A model generated the notes under the pieces. That model was not told the origin of the DNA and did no database searches. It worked only from the letters and a program-made list of their open reading frames with translations. Below, one piece after another: positions 1 through 10,990 of a DNA stretch of 64,000 nt; the first letter of the stretch is position 1, and every line of letters starts with the position of its first letter. Both the position numbers and the translations under genes were made by a program. The DNA is from Hirundichthys speculiger (lineage: Eukaryota; Chordata; Actinopteri; Beloniformes; Exocoetidae), in NCBI GenBank assembly GCA_018398805.1, contig JAGFBZ010000258.1:1550001-1614000 (forward strand), read 5' to 3'.

Positions 1-1425
1 TCAGAGTCTGTTACCATGGTAACTAACTCTGTGAATTAAACCGAGTTGATAGCAGGTTTATCTTCCACATACCCTGAGTTCCTCTCTGTCTCCTTCCCTT
101 CATAAAGCTGACTTGGGTTCAGTTTCACCAGATGATCCTTCATGTTCCGCGCATTTTGGAAACTTCTTATCAATGGCGTGTCGTATTTGCGTCGGGAAAC
201 TATTTTGAGGATCTAAATAGTTTACTTCGGTCCAGACACCCATCTTTTGTATCTCGGATACATCGATTCAGTTTGCAGGAGCGTTGGGTCGACCGGTTCT
301 GCTGCGTAGTTACACAACTCATATGCGTCATGATCGTATCCTTCGTGCATCACACGTATCACCCACCGTATGCCTGAACTTCACATTATATTATATTATA
401 TTTTATTAGCTATAATTCATTTGCACACATCAGTTTTCTTAATGAGGATTCTGAACATCGGCAACATAGAATCAAGTACATACACACACGTATTACACAT
501 GTTCCGAGTTTGCTTTCTTTCTTTCCTTTTTTTCCCCAGTAGCCAGAAATGAGTCATCAAATTAGATTTGGAGTAGCATGATTTAGAGGTTGATATCATT
601 AATAATTTCAAAGAACTTTTTTTAATAGAATCCTGCTTCCTCATCTATGAGTGAAGGAAATGTCCTTGAGGATTATCTGCGTGACTGGATGGACTGACTG
701 CACCCATATCCCCATCTATGCTCCTCGAATGATTTTTCCTTTCACTAGGATGAAATGTTTTTTCAAGTGACTACAACCGAGCCCATTATATTCCAGGTAC
801 TTGTCTGAAATATTTTTTTTTTATACTTCATCTTGAACTGCTTCAAAGTTTTTTTTTTCTCTTTTGTTTTCTTTTGGCAAGCAGGATTTCATCTGCTGCT
901 AAATATTTAAATTCACTCGCTCTGCAGTTTCCCCCCACATCAACTGTCCTCCCCTGGCCGCTGCAGCCGTCTCCTGCCACGTGACTGCGATAAAAGCTCC
1001 AGTTCAGTGAAAAAGAAAACGCGGGTCTTTTCAGTTTACTCAGAAAACCACTTCCTAAACTCAGGAGTTAGTTTTTTTAACTTCACAAACCTCTTCTGAG
1101 TTTGCTGAGCCTCCTTTCTAAAACAGGACCCTGTAATCTTCTTTTCTCTGTGGTTAAAGCTGATTTGCATCTCATGATTCTTTTTGTTGATATGTTTTCA
1201 TTTCAGTTGTTTAGGTTATTTCAAGTCTATTCATTGATGCTTTAGATCTTATTTCATACCTGAATGCAAAGAAGAATGTTGCATAAACGCTCAGCGCTCC
1301 ACATCCTCTACACAGCTCAGTGTGTCCGGTCAGAGACGTCTTTAGGTTCACTATAGTCCAGTCTCAGTACTTTCCTATAACCTTCAAATGCTCTTTAAAA
1401 ATGAATATAATGCTGCCTGTCTTAG
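1..1425. other. Non-coding AT-rich sequence, no gene seen
   Basis: Only short random frames in all six phases. There are T-rich runs near 812-822 and 847-860. The only GC-richer stretch is about 900-1000, discussed as a weak promoter candidate. Confidence 0.5.
978..1000 (+). promoter_or_regulatory. Weak core-promoter-like segment (E-box plus TATA-like box)
   Basis: CACGTG at 978-983 is followed seven bases later by ATAAAAG (990-996), within a locally GC-richer stretch. The order and spacing resemble an E-box/TATA promoter reading to the right. No first exon is recognised downstream, so this may be chance. It is upstream of, and on the same strand as, the small ORF at 2987. Confidence 0.15.
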
Positions 1426-1480
1426 ATGATTTCTCTTTAGGGATTTATAAAGTATTATTGAATCAAACTGAATTGAATTT
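1426..1480 (+). repeat. LINE 3' tail fragment
   Basis: The stretch reads like the short conserved 3' end of teleost LINEs: TTTCTCTTTAGGGAT, then ATAAAGTATT and a tail of AATTGAATT-type units. Only the tail is left. Confidence 0.45.
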
Positions 1481-2770
1481 GGATTGTTTTGCATCTCTTT
1501 GTAGTGATTATACATTTTGTTTCGGTTGATTTGCATCTCCTGTTTGTTGCCTTGTAGCTCTTTCTGGGACATTTTGCTGCTGATGAGCCGCAGCCAGCCC
1601 GCGGGCCGCTTCAGTGATCCATTCATGCCCGGCAGCCAGGAGTTTACGCTGATGCTCTCTTAATGTCAGAGGATGTTCACGCTGAGTGCTGACTTGATTC
1701 ATTCATCTTTTCATATGCAACTGTGTCTGTTTAAATTTTTTATGTCTTAACATATGCAGTAAAACGAGCACGCCACAACTCGTAAACATCAGCGCCTCGA
1801 CGCCTCAGAAACACACACTCCATGACATGTCTCATAAAACAAAAGCAGAACACAAGCGGAACAAACAAAAAAAATCCATTGCTCCCCCACTTTATTTAAT
1901 GGGCCAAGCTTTGATGGATAAGATACAGATTCAGCTTCTTTCCAAGGTCTTATAGCATCGCTTTCTTTCTTTAGGGTTCTGTTGGAGTGCAGTAATATCT
2001 GTATACATCCTCATGCTGTGAATTTTTTTTCTCTTCCTTCATCTCCATATTTCCTGCAAACCGTCTGTATATTCAGCCATTTCCATCGATCAAAGTCTGC
2101 TGTCAGACGTCTCTGTCATCACTCATCTCTGTTTTACAGCTTTACACATCCAGCACAAACAGTAGTTTTCAGGGACCCAACGGTAGAATTGGTTTTATTT
2201 GATTTATATGGCACTAAGTGTATTAAGTCCCTTCAAATATACCTGCATTCTATTTGTATCAGCTGATCTCTCCATTATGTGCCACGTGGAGCAGTTGCTA
2301 ACCTGGGGGGGTGAAAAGTCATGTCTCTGAAGCTACTTGAAGTGATTTAAGTGACACCTTCATGGAATCTTCACCGGCAAAAGAATTAACAGCCGTTTCA
2401 CAAATCCACGTCACTTCAGGTATTATCCAATCAGAATGAAGGAAAGAGTGGATGTTTCCTCAAGCTGCTCTCTGCAGTCCTGCTTTTTGATGCTTCTGCT
2501 GGCAACAGAAACAATCTGATGGATCAAACACGGCTTTCATATCCCAGACTGATTTGCGATTACATGCACCGAGTGGAGTTTTTCACTGGAATAAGATGTT
2601 TGACGGCAAAACAGCAAAGATAAAAACAAATTCCAGAGTTGGGCAGTAGAAAGTGAAGTTTCCATTTTTCCTTTTCAACTGCTGATTCAGTGAGTTTTTT
2701 TTTTTTAGTTTTCATATGATAGCGTGTAGCAGTCGGTTGAATATTTGACGAGATTTTAAATGTTAGTTAC
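1481..2770. other. Non-coding sequence, no gene seen
   Basis: Anonymous sequence with a T run near 2695-2706 and a CCACGTGG box at 2282-2289. No long or recognisable reading frame. Confidence 0.45.
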
Positions 2771-2826
2771 TGCAACAGTTTAATTTCCCTGCGGTGATGA
2801 ATAAAGTATTTTGAATTGAACTGAAT
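2771..2826 (+). repeat. LINE 3' tail fragment
   Basis: It carries AATTTCCCTGCGGTGATGA, then ATAAAGTATTTTGAATTGAA, the usual 3' terminus of a teleost LINE (Rex1/CR1/L2-like). It is similar in layout to 1426-1480. No upstream LINE body is visible. Confidence 0.55.
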
Positions 2827-2980
2827 GCGTTGTGCGTTTAAAAGTGGCTTGTTAGGAACAGGTTGAGTATCTGTCTGCATGGACACAGAGTGAAGCTCAC
2901 AAACTCCGTGGATGTTGTGAAGCTGAAGAATGTCTTGAGGGGATACATGTTAAACTCTTCCTCTCTCTCTCTCTTTCTAG

Positions 2981-3157
2981 AAGGCCATGACTGTGTTCAG
3001 GCAGGATTTCAAACTGACCACCAGGAGGAAGCTGGCAGGCCGTCCAGCTGGCAGCTGCTGCTATGCCTGGCTCAACAGACGCCAGTTCAACTCCCTGAAG
3101 CAGAGCTATGGCCACCCCAGGGGCGAGGGAATAAACCATAAAACCCCTCCTGGATGA
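2981..3157 (+). CDS. Unrecognised small ORF or possible terminal exon (56 codons from the ATG at 2987)
   Basis: Seen: a run of CT repeats ending in TTTCTAG (2959-2980) makes a strong splice-acceptor-like signal. Directly after it, AAGGCC-ATG opens a frame of 56 codons closed by TGA at 3155-3157. The predicted peptide starts MTVFRQDFKLTTRRKL, is basic (many Arg/Lys), has a CC pair near codon 24 and ends KTPPG. It has no signal peptide or membrane segment. Base composition is clearly more GC-rich than the flanks, as expected for an exon. If spliced, the frame could continue upstream through AAG GCC. I found no partner exon and no clear AATAAA soon after the stop. A longer minus-strand frame covers the same bases but looks like a shadow. 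Function unknown. It could be the last exon of a gene lying on the opposite strand of the trhde intron, or a chance ORF. Confidence 0.33.
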   Translation, partial: KAMTVFRQDFKLTTRRKLAGRPAGSCCYAWLNRRQFNSLKQSYGHPRGEGINHKTPPG

Positions 3158-3580
3158 AGCCATCTTTGGATTGGTGGGAGGCTCCTGCTCATGTTGACTG
3201 CAAAGCTGCAGGACTAATTTTAAAATGTGTTGGAATAACTCTAGTAAAGCCATTTTTTCAAGTCTTCTATTATGGAAGAAAAAAAAAAAACTGAACCAGA
3301 ACTGAAGAAGGGTGTGTTTTTGTTTTCACAGCTATGACTTGATAAAAAGAAAAAAAAAAAAAGTAGCTCCTAAACCATTTGACCATGGAAAAGGCAGCTG
3401 TGTTTCCTCTCAGACTGTCCTCATCTTTCTGTGCTTCAATTCACTAATTTGTCATCTTTTCCTCCTCATGTTGGGCTTTTCTTTCCAGCAGCCTATTCTC
3501 TCTTTTCTTTCAGCTTTGCTTATTTTCCTTTACAGTTTCGCATACCTGACCCCACCCCATTGAATGCTAGAGAAACCTTT

Positions 3581-3632
<52 letters not shown>

Positions 3633-4389
3633 TTGAAATCATGGCGAGAGCAGAAACGTAGCATCCTAACTAAACTTCCTGAGCAGAAACTGCTGACCCA
3701 CCGGAGGCGTTTTTGTGTTTTAATGAGGCTGAAACTGGAAGAGAGCTGACAGAGCTAACGAAGACAAGTGTACAAAAAAAAAAAAAATAAACATAGCGTC
3801 ACTCTTAATTACTTAAAATAAACTATTGAGGGCTTGCTCTTTTCCACATGAAACAAAACAAAAATCTTTAGTGTACAAGTTACTGTATTTTGTATTTGTC
3901 AGGTAGCTTAAATTTCCGATATTAAAAACCAGCTGGAGAACACACAGAGAACAAGAAAAATCAAACAGTGCGTTATATTCAATGGCTGAACAGCAGAGTA
4001 GAAGTTTATATGACAGGAAGAAAATCAAAGGCCTAAAAATGGATTTTACTTAAGAGTGGCTAATTATACTTTGATTAGAACAGTTATTAATAAAACTTTA
4101 AAAGAATATTAAAGTATTTTGATTCTGGTGGTGTGCATTTAGTCTCTCAGGAAATAAAAGACAAGAACATCACATTCTCTAATTCTCATTTATTCTTGAT
4201 CATAGCAGAGATGGGACGAGCTTATTTATTAATGCTAAGAATGTGAACAAATCTGGCTGTCCAGGTGTGAGCAGCAGCTGCCAGGCCCTGCTCATCAAAG
4301 CATCTCTAAAAAAAAAAGACAAAACATGTTTTTGCCATTGCTTGTCTGGACCATGCATTATCTTAGAGAAAAAACTGTTTGATGTCTGT
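3158..4389. other. Non-coding, with A-rich runs and one CA microsatellite
   Basis: If 2981-3157 is a real exon, the first part would be its 3' UTR. A-rich runs occur near 3279-3290, 3350-3362 and 3775-3787. No clear poly(A) signal lies close to the stop. Confidence 0.4.
3582..3631 (+). repeat. (CA)n microsatellite, about 24-25 units
   Basis: Uninterrupted CA dinucleotides over about 50 bp. Open frames across it encode only His-Thr repeats. Confidence 0.97.
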
Positions 4390-4795
4390 CACTTTGGGCA
4401 GATCAAACAAGGAGGAAAGGGCTGCCAGGAGAGTGTTGCCTCTTCTGTCTCAGAACACTGAAGCACAGCTGAGATTCACAAACCTGGATCTGACCAACCC
4501 ACAGGAGTTCTTAAACAATACCCAAAGGACAGATGTGACCAAAGTAGAGTTGTTTGGCCATGACTGAAAAAAACAAAACAAAAAAAAAACACAAAAAAAC
4601 ATAAAGAGTATTTCAGCCAGAACATCTTAACTGTTAAGCACGGCAGTGGAGGTATGATGATGATTTGGGTTGTTTTGCAGCCACAGGAGCTGGGCACCCT
4701 GGAGTCATTAAGTTGATCTTGAACTCTGTAGAGTATTGAGGAGGTAAATGTGAGCCTGTCTGCCCCGCCACTAAAGCTTTTCTTCTCGAAGCTTA
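4390..4795 (+). pseudogene. Tc1-like transposase remnant
   Basis: Seen: the frame around 4379-4567 ends LLSQNTEAQLRF...TDVTKVELFGHD. It matches the stretch of Tc1 transposases that contains the first catalytic Asp (usual form TDETKVE..FG). Here the residue after the Asp is Val instead of Glu. An A-rich block at 4568-4600 breaks the frame. A second conserved block follows at 4625-4720 (VKHG-type, then an FAATG..G-type segment) in another frame. Known: Tc1/mariner transposases are DDE enzymes that cut and paste at TA sites. Inferred: a dead, internally deleted copy on the plus strand, of the same family as the minus-strand copy at 61285-62292. No terminal repeats were identified. Confidence 0.7.
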
Positions 4796-4918
4796 AGGCT
4801 GTTTCTATGGCAACCATTATGTAAAGCCTCTTTTTACTTGGTCTGGGGTGGTGCTGTGTTGCAAAAGCGCAGAACGAGCAGGCTTTGAAGCAAACTGGAA
4901 TATGCTCAACATTATTTC

Positions 4919-5295
4919 TGTCATGGTTTGCAGTGGACGGAGGAAGAACCTAAGAGCAGGAGTTCAAAACAAAAGGGTTTATTTAACAAAAATCCAAAAT
5001 GCCAAAATTACAAACTTAACTTCCAGGGAGACGAGTAGAAAGACGAGAGGGGAAACAAGCAGGACTATAGACTAATGGACCCACACAGACAGGGGAAATG
5101 ACAAGACTTTAATACACAGGGGAACAAACAAGATGCAGGTGCAGACAATCAGGATAACAAGAGGGAGGAAGCAAAGCGGAAAACAATAAAGACAAGACCT
5201 TTCAAAGTAAAACAGGAAGAACAAAAGACAGGGAGAGACGCCAGCTTGACACAACATACACAGGACTCCTGCCATGGCCGACCCAGGCCATGACA
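4919..5295 (-). mobile_element. Solo-LTR-like element, 377 bp, with 5-bp target duplication
   Basis: Seen: the unit begins TGTCATGG and ends CCATGACA (8-bp inverted ends, TG...CA). It is flanked on both sides by ATTTC (4914-4918 and 5296-5300). Read on the minus strand it contains an AATAAA about 60 bp before its end, as an LTR would. Known: LTR elements carry TG...CA ends, short inverted termini and 4-6 bp target duplications, and recombination often leaves single LTRs. Inferred: a solo LTR on the minus strand. A short DNA transposon with the same ends is the main alternative. No gag, pol or env sequence is present. Confidence 0.6.
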
Positions 5296-6986
5296 ATTTC
5301 AGTCACAAAACTGAATACAAGGATGAGCAGAGCACTACTGGTATCCCCAGCATACCACTGGTGGGGTTAGACCCATTGCAGTCAGGCAAGCCTCTCAGTG
5401 AGTTTCAGGCCCAGGGTCCTGAAATGATCTACTGTGGCTCCCAGAACTAGCCGATGATCGCAGTGGGACCTCCCATTTCAAATGTTGTTTTGGTAGCGAC
5501 ATCAGGCCCTTCCAGGCCAACCCACATTCACGGTAAAGAAGGTATGCTCAAAAACATGGACGTCAAATCTAAAATCTTTTAAGTGGAATAGAGGAGTTTA
5601 ACGAGTCTTTCTGCCTCTTAGCACATATTTTTAAGTTAAGTAACACCAATTCCCCAAACTCTGAAATATCCAAGGAACACCAATTTCCCACAGCAGCAAA
5701 GGTTTGTTCCACTCTACAGGCTGGTTATGAAAGCAGGAACATCCAGCAGCTAAGCAGCAGCACTCAGGGTTTTTTTTCAGGGGTTCAAACCACTGGGTTG
5801 ACTAAAACAGAAGTCTCCATCAGGTGGTGGTGTTACTCTGTAAAGACGTTATAAGGGTAGTTTTTTTTTCTTCTTTCTTTTCTTAAACTTTTTGAAGGCC
5901 ATTGCCGGGATCGTAAACGTGTAAAAACAGAGGAGTAGTGCACCACACATGCAGACACAAGACCTGCCGTTTGTCCAGAAATACTTTATTGATGAACATA
6001 ATTAAAGCTAGTTTACCACCGAATCAATGAAACAGGAAAAACAGACGATCACAGCTGTTTACATTCTTAATTTGTTTCAACACCACCGCCATTCTTTTCT
6101 TCCTTCACCTCTCCGTTCTTCCCTCCATCTTTATTTCTGTCTTGCTCCCTCTCAGAACAAAGCAGATCTGTGCCTTTGATCATCGTCTCCTTCCTCTCCT
6201 CCCCCGTCTGGCCCTCAGTGATAAATATTCATCCCGCACTTCAGCGGAGGGACTGAAGTCTGATTTCCACTTTCTGTTTGGATGGAGCTCCTCACAGCTC
6301 TGCGTCAGCCAACACAAAATGAGACTTGGTTGTCGTTTGGCACAGGAACTGTTTACATCTACACATCTGCGTGAAGACACTTGGAGTGTCATCACTCCTG
6401 ACCGGCTGAATGTGAAATTAAAGCTGTCAAAAACAGTCCAAACAAAATCTCTAACATCCCGTTTAATCAGTCTTATGGTAAAAGCTGTTTGGTTGGGGAT
6501 TTGACAGTGGCCACAAGCCAAATGATATCAACTTTTGAAACTTGATTATGGATTACTGCCTGTGCTAGAGACCACCGGGAGATCAGAAATAAACTGAGCT
6601 GGATCTGGACCAGTTGGACCAAATATATTCTACATCTGGACATGAAGAAAGACTCTTCCTGCACAGTTGTGGGTCATTATGACCTGGAAAATGAACCATG
6701 TTTTAACCAAGACTTGCATGACTTTCAATAGAAGAAAAAATAAACTAAAATTGACATTTTGTGGCATCTTTTGCAAATGGGATGAGACATGGGAAGAACA
6801 TTTCTTACAGCTAAGATCAACTGTAAAGGTAAGCCAATAAAGGTTTACAACCCTAATGAATTAGTTCTTAAATCTGTAAACCTTACAATACAGCAAGTCA
6901 AAAGAAATGTTAAGCAGTGACTATTAAAATCAAGTTCAAAATAAGCGTAAAATATACAGTCAGGTAAGAGACAAACAACCCACCCA
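5296..6986. other. Non-coding; one old repeat piece, otherwise anonymous
   Basis: About 5474-5505 holds a motif (CATTTCAAATGT, TTTTGG, GCGACA) also present at 23945-23980, so it is an old dispersed repeat. Around 6130-6260 a pyrimidine tract ending in CTCAG precedes a locally less AT-rich stretch that might be an exon or a conserved non-coding element, but I recognise no protein. Confidence 0.4.
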
Positions 6987-7019
6987 CCTGACAAACACCC
7001 CCAAAGGGTGTTTGACAGG
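6987..7019. repeat. Short hairpin, 14-bp stem, 5-base loop
   Basis: The arms CCTGACAAACACCC (6987-7000) and GGGTGTTTGACAGG (7006-7019) pair at 13 of 14 positions around the loop CCAAA. No flanking terminator or gene gives it a role. Confidence 0.85.
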
Positions 7020-8421
7020 GTGAAGTCACCTGGCAAAAATCAGCAGCTATGAACTCAGCTGTGAAGACCAGGTTAATATGGGTGCTTTTTACTGTATCTA
7101 TGGTATTTTGATTGGAAATAGTGTGAACTTTGGAAAAATAGGGATGGGTTTGCTTTAAACATTAGTAACAAATAATGCTGTAGAAAGCGCAAGAATTTTA
7201 AAACCCCCATTCCTGAATGTGTTCGGGTGTGAGAGATATTAAACACATTTTAAAAAAGCTGGCTGATACCAGGTCACAGCCATGAAACCTTCGATTTCCT
7301 GGAAACAGGGGCCACATCTCAGTACATGTCCGAGTGTGTTTGTCTGTGTGTTGTCAATTAAAACAAAGCAGAAGAAAAATCAATCAGAGCAAATCACTTT
7401 GAGCCTGAAGACACAAAGTCACAAAGGTAGTGACACGTCTAACAAGCCACCACTAAAGCCAATGACAACTCTCATTTTGGGTATGGTTAATCCATTCTTT
7501 GTAGTTCTTTGCACGACTTTAGCATTCTGCAGTTGTAGAGGAAAGAAAATGACCTCGTTTGTTTGCACATCTTTCAATCACCTGCAACCATCTCAGGTGA
7601 AGTTAAGCACACAATAGAGAAAAGGATGCGGAAACCTTTGCTGAATAAAAACCAAAAAACTTTAAAGCAATGAGTCAACTTCAAAAGTTAATCTCTTCGA
7701 TCCCTACACTGGGACAAGCTTCTTTTTGGTATTATTTTCTTGCACATTGATTCATAACAGTTTTAAGGCATTCTACTAACAAACAATAAGAGAATGGAGC
7801 ACATCCATATTCAAAGCCATTTCTTTAATGAGAAGAACTGTGAATCCGCAGTATGGCTTCTTTTTTTCATCTTGGTTGTGTTTGTATAATCTTACTAATA
7901 AGCATAAAAAAAATGGCAATTATCACAAACAAACCAAACTGATAACTAGAGATTTTCTTTTTCGAAAACAACTCCAACACCTGGGCTTTGAATACCAGCG
8001 TTATTTTCTAATTTATGCTACTGCTAGATAGCTCGCTCTGTAAAACAGCTCACGTGCCACCGGACTCAAACAGGAAGCAGCATTGAATAAACCTTTTACA
8101 CTTTCTTTAGAGCCACAAAAAAGAACTGTGAATCTGCTTTTGAGTTAGGAGTTTTTTTTCCTTAATTATTTCTTCTGTTTCATTTGCTTTAATTCTGTAC
8201 ACTGTTGCATGAGTTGCATGAAACGTCCTAAAGTTTGATTGACTGATGGCGTTTAGTTTTATCTAGAATCAACCAGAAGTAAATGTAATCATCACTGTAT
8301 TGGCAAGTCATCATAGCTGTGTAGAAGATAGTTTTTAAATGTATTTTATAAGTGTGTTTGTGTGGTTGCCCACTGTGAAGTGGCTGCAAGTTTGTGTTCA
8401 ATCTCACTAATGAGGTGCACG

Positions 8422-8441
8422 CACACACACACACACACACC
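8422..8441 (+). repeat. (CA)n microsatellite
   Basis: About ten CA units, about 80 bp before a longer CA tract. Confidence 0.95.
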
Positions 8442-8523
8442 TAAAAAGAAACACACTCAGGGTGTTAGATGTTTGTGTATAGTCTTTAATTAGCCACTGA
8501 CATGAGCAAAAGGCAGGCAGGAC

Positions 8524-8524
<1 letters not shown>

Positions 8525-8559
<35 letters not shown>
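8525..8559 (+). repeat. (CA)n microsatellite
   Basis: About 17 uninterrupted CA/AC units. Confidence 0.95.
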
Positions 8560-8560
<1 letters not shown>

Positions 8561-8940
8561 CTAAATATAACTGTATTCCTCTCACACATTATTATTGATT
8601 AAACTGTCCTGTCCTTCAGCACTGAAAGTGCAAAACAAGCTGAAGGTAAACCACATAATAAAGCACTAAAGTTAAATATTTTTATCTGTAGTTTCTTGGA
8701 CGCGGAGGAAAGGAAAAAAAAGTATTTTCGAAATTTTTAAGTCATCTTTTTATTTTGATCTAGTATTCTTTTTTTTCTTTAATGCTCATTTTTGAAGGCC
8801 CAAATCAGGAAAGGTTAGGATGATAATAAAAAACAAACAAGCAACAAAGCAGCAACATTTTTTATGTTGCCTGTGGTTCCTTGACACTGTGATCCCAAGA
8901 TTTAATGACTGAAAAAAACATGCTGAATTATTAACAGGAC

Positions 8941-8960
8941 TTTTTTTTTTTTTTTTTTTT
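8941..8960 (+). repeat. Poly-T run, 20 bases
   Basis: Twenty consecutive T. It may be the poly(A) tail of an old retroelement on the minus strand, but no body is recognised. Confidence 0.9.
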
Positions 8961-9114
8961 GAACAGTCAAGTTTTAAGTGGCCTTAGCTGATGCAGCAGG
9001 GATCTCTTGTCCATAAGGTGACGTCAGCTATTGATTAATGACGGTTCTTGATGTTCTTAGGGATCAGAGATCATCAATATATAGCTTAGCTTGCACTCTT
9101 ACCCTTTAACTCAC

Positions 9115-9365
9115 TGAAATTCATCCAGTTTGCTTGATGGTTGCTTAATGCTATTATGGACTGTAGAATGGGGAAAAATGCAAATCTCTTTCAAATGTTC
9201 TTTGAGGAACATTGGTTTTAAACATTTCAATGATTTTTCTCATGGAATTGCCATCAAAGTGAAGATCCTCTGCCTATCAGCGCTCCGCAAAGATTCAGTC
9301 TTTTATGGATGCTGGGTTTGTACCAATTCATCATTCCAGTTACAGATTGGCATCACATTTGGCCT
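9115..9365 (-). repeat. Remnant of a dispersed teleost DNA repeat
   Basis: The blocks ATCCAGTTTGCTTG, TTCTTTGAGGAACATTG and the following TTTAAAC...TTTTTCTCA order resemble a dispersed DNA-element repeat that I recall from many fish genomes. The 139-codon plus-strand frame over this region (9130-9549) is therefore probably not a gene. Strand is inferred from recalled similarity. Confidence 0.4.
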
Positions 9366-9721
9366 AAACTACAAAAACAGATGTATCTTAACTAATGAGA
9401 TGAAGTTGGTGCAATGCCTTAGCTTCATATGTAAATCTGAACATATCATTTGCTCCCATCTTCAGTATTACTATGTATGTTTCATAAAGCTCTGCATCTT
9501 TTTTTCAAAGCTTTTAACAGACTTTGAGGATACACAGCACTATAGGTGATGGTCAGGAGGTTCAGCGTCAAAGATGATAACAGACTGCAAACAGAGAACA
9601 GTGTAGCTTTGACTCCACATGGAACTGATGGACTTTTGAGCTGAGTGTCAGCATGAGCCAAATATAGGGGGAAAAAAAGAGGTGAAGCAAAAATAGAAGA
9701 GTGAGGGGAGAACGAATGAAG

Positions 9722-9815
9722 TGATTTATGGCTCCTTGTGTGGTAATGAATTCTATGCAAACATGGACTGCAGTAATAAATTACCCACTTTGAACCAAAA
9801 CACTGCAGAGAAACG
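9722..9815 (+). repeat. Dispersed repeat, copy A
   Basis: Shares TTTATGG, CTCCTT, TAATGAA, TCTATGCAAACA, AATTA-CCAC-TT and AAAA...GCAGAGA in the same order and spacing with 47705-47800, roughly 70 percent alike. No termini were defined. Confidence 0.5.
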
Positions 9816-10829
9816 TATACAGTCCAGCAGCTTTAACACACGTACGCTTGTTCTTCTTCTTTCCTTGGAAGTGCACATATAAGTGTTCAAATCCAAAAGC
9901 AGATGCCATGAAGTGAGGGCTTGTTTCAACAACTCAGCTGCTTTGTTATTTTTGTGATACAACATTTTCTGTCTGTGAATCCATCAACAGTACACATCTG
10001 TATGGAAAACTCCAGTGATTACAGCTAAAAATGGCAAAAAAAAAAAAAAAAAAAAAACATTTAACAGTAAAATGCAAACCTGGAGAGAATGGTCTGCTTA
10101 CTTTACTATCAAGATAAGAGTCAAGGCTTGGTAAAGAACAAAGAGCTCTTCCAGCGTGGTTTAAAAAAAAATAATTTAAAGAGTCATGAGTGGCGGAACT
10201 GTAGCTCAAATATGAAAAATGTTCTAGTTCTCACTCCAGAAACAAATATAAGTGGCTTCAAGACTTGATGGCGTTCAACACCAACAGATTGTAGTGCTGT
10301 TCAGACTACACAACTTGCTGCCTTGAAGTTGTTTTGGTGTTCACGTTGCAAAAATGATAATTCATGGAGGTCACAAGGCACATGATCTAACCATGACTCT
10401 CGCAACTCACGTAGCAACTCTATCTGGTTGCCAAAGCGCATCTTCACAACAAAACACATGCAAAAGGTGACATGGATCCTGACGCGTGTAAAAACAGACG
10501 TAAGCTCTCACATTGGCTGTAGCTCAGATGTGGAATCACCAACAGCTCCAGATATCTAGGATGGTACATATCTGATGGTTTGGGGACATGTTGGAACGCG
10601 TTTTTTGATGCACACTGTCCTTTGAGTAGATCACGCATTACAACTGAGCATAGACTGGGAATTTACCTCCGATTCAAGCATTTTTGTTGGTGAGTTGAGA
10701 TAGATCCCAGTGGTCATCATGGACTTGAAAAACTATCCAACTCTTTTCACAGCATCATATACAGTTGATGTTGAAGGACAGAAGCTCTTTGCAGTTTTTC
10801 TCACTGAAGACTGATTGAGACAGGACAGT
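9816..10829. other. Non-coding, no gene seen
   Basis: Contains an A run at 10036-10057. A stretch at 10280-10660 is richer in CpG than its neighbours and might be an old DNA element, but no termini are evident. Confidence 0.4.
10036..10057 (+). repeat. Poly-A run, 22 bases
   Basis: Uninterrupted A; no retroelement body recognised upstream. Confidence 0.9.
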
Positions 10830-10990
10830 CCTAACAACATGCATGTTAGGTTGATTTTTTATTCTAGAGTGACTCTAGGTTAATGTGGGTGTGAATGGTC
10901 TTGTTCTGTCTCTGTGTGGACTTTTGATGGACAGGTGACGTGTCCGGACATATCCTGCTGCCTCCTGCCTTGTGACTGCTGCGATAGCCT
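10830..10990 (+). repeat. Degraded copy of the short repeat family seen at 18361 and 33077
   Basis: It reads AACATGCATGTTAGGTTGAT, then GTGTGAATGGT, TGTCTCTGTGTG and a block equivalent to the GACTGGTGACCTGTCC core of the better copies. It extends further on one side than they do, so those may be truncated versions. Strongly diverged. Confidence 0.45.

Larger units (their letters stand above)
7020..9114. other. Non-coding with two CA microsatellites and a poly-T run
   Basis: Anonymous AT-rich sequence. Simple repeats lie at 8422-8441, 8525-8559 and 8941-8960. No gene-like frame. Confidence 0.45.

Noticed and set aside
2897..3253. 118-codon minus-strand frame opposite the small ORF
   Set aside because: It crosses the pyrimidine tract (ERERER from CT repeats) and has no splice or start support; the plus-strand frame with its acceptor signal explains the GC-rich block better.
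3564..3749. 61-codon frame with poly(His-Thr)
   Set aside because: It is a translation of the CA microsatellite.
9130..9549. 139-codon plus-strand frame
   Set aside because: It overlaps a remnant of a dispersed DNA repeat (9115-9365), has no known domain and no exon context.
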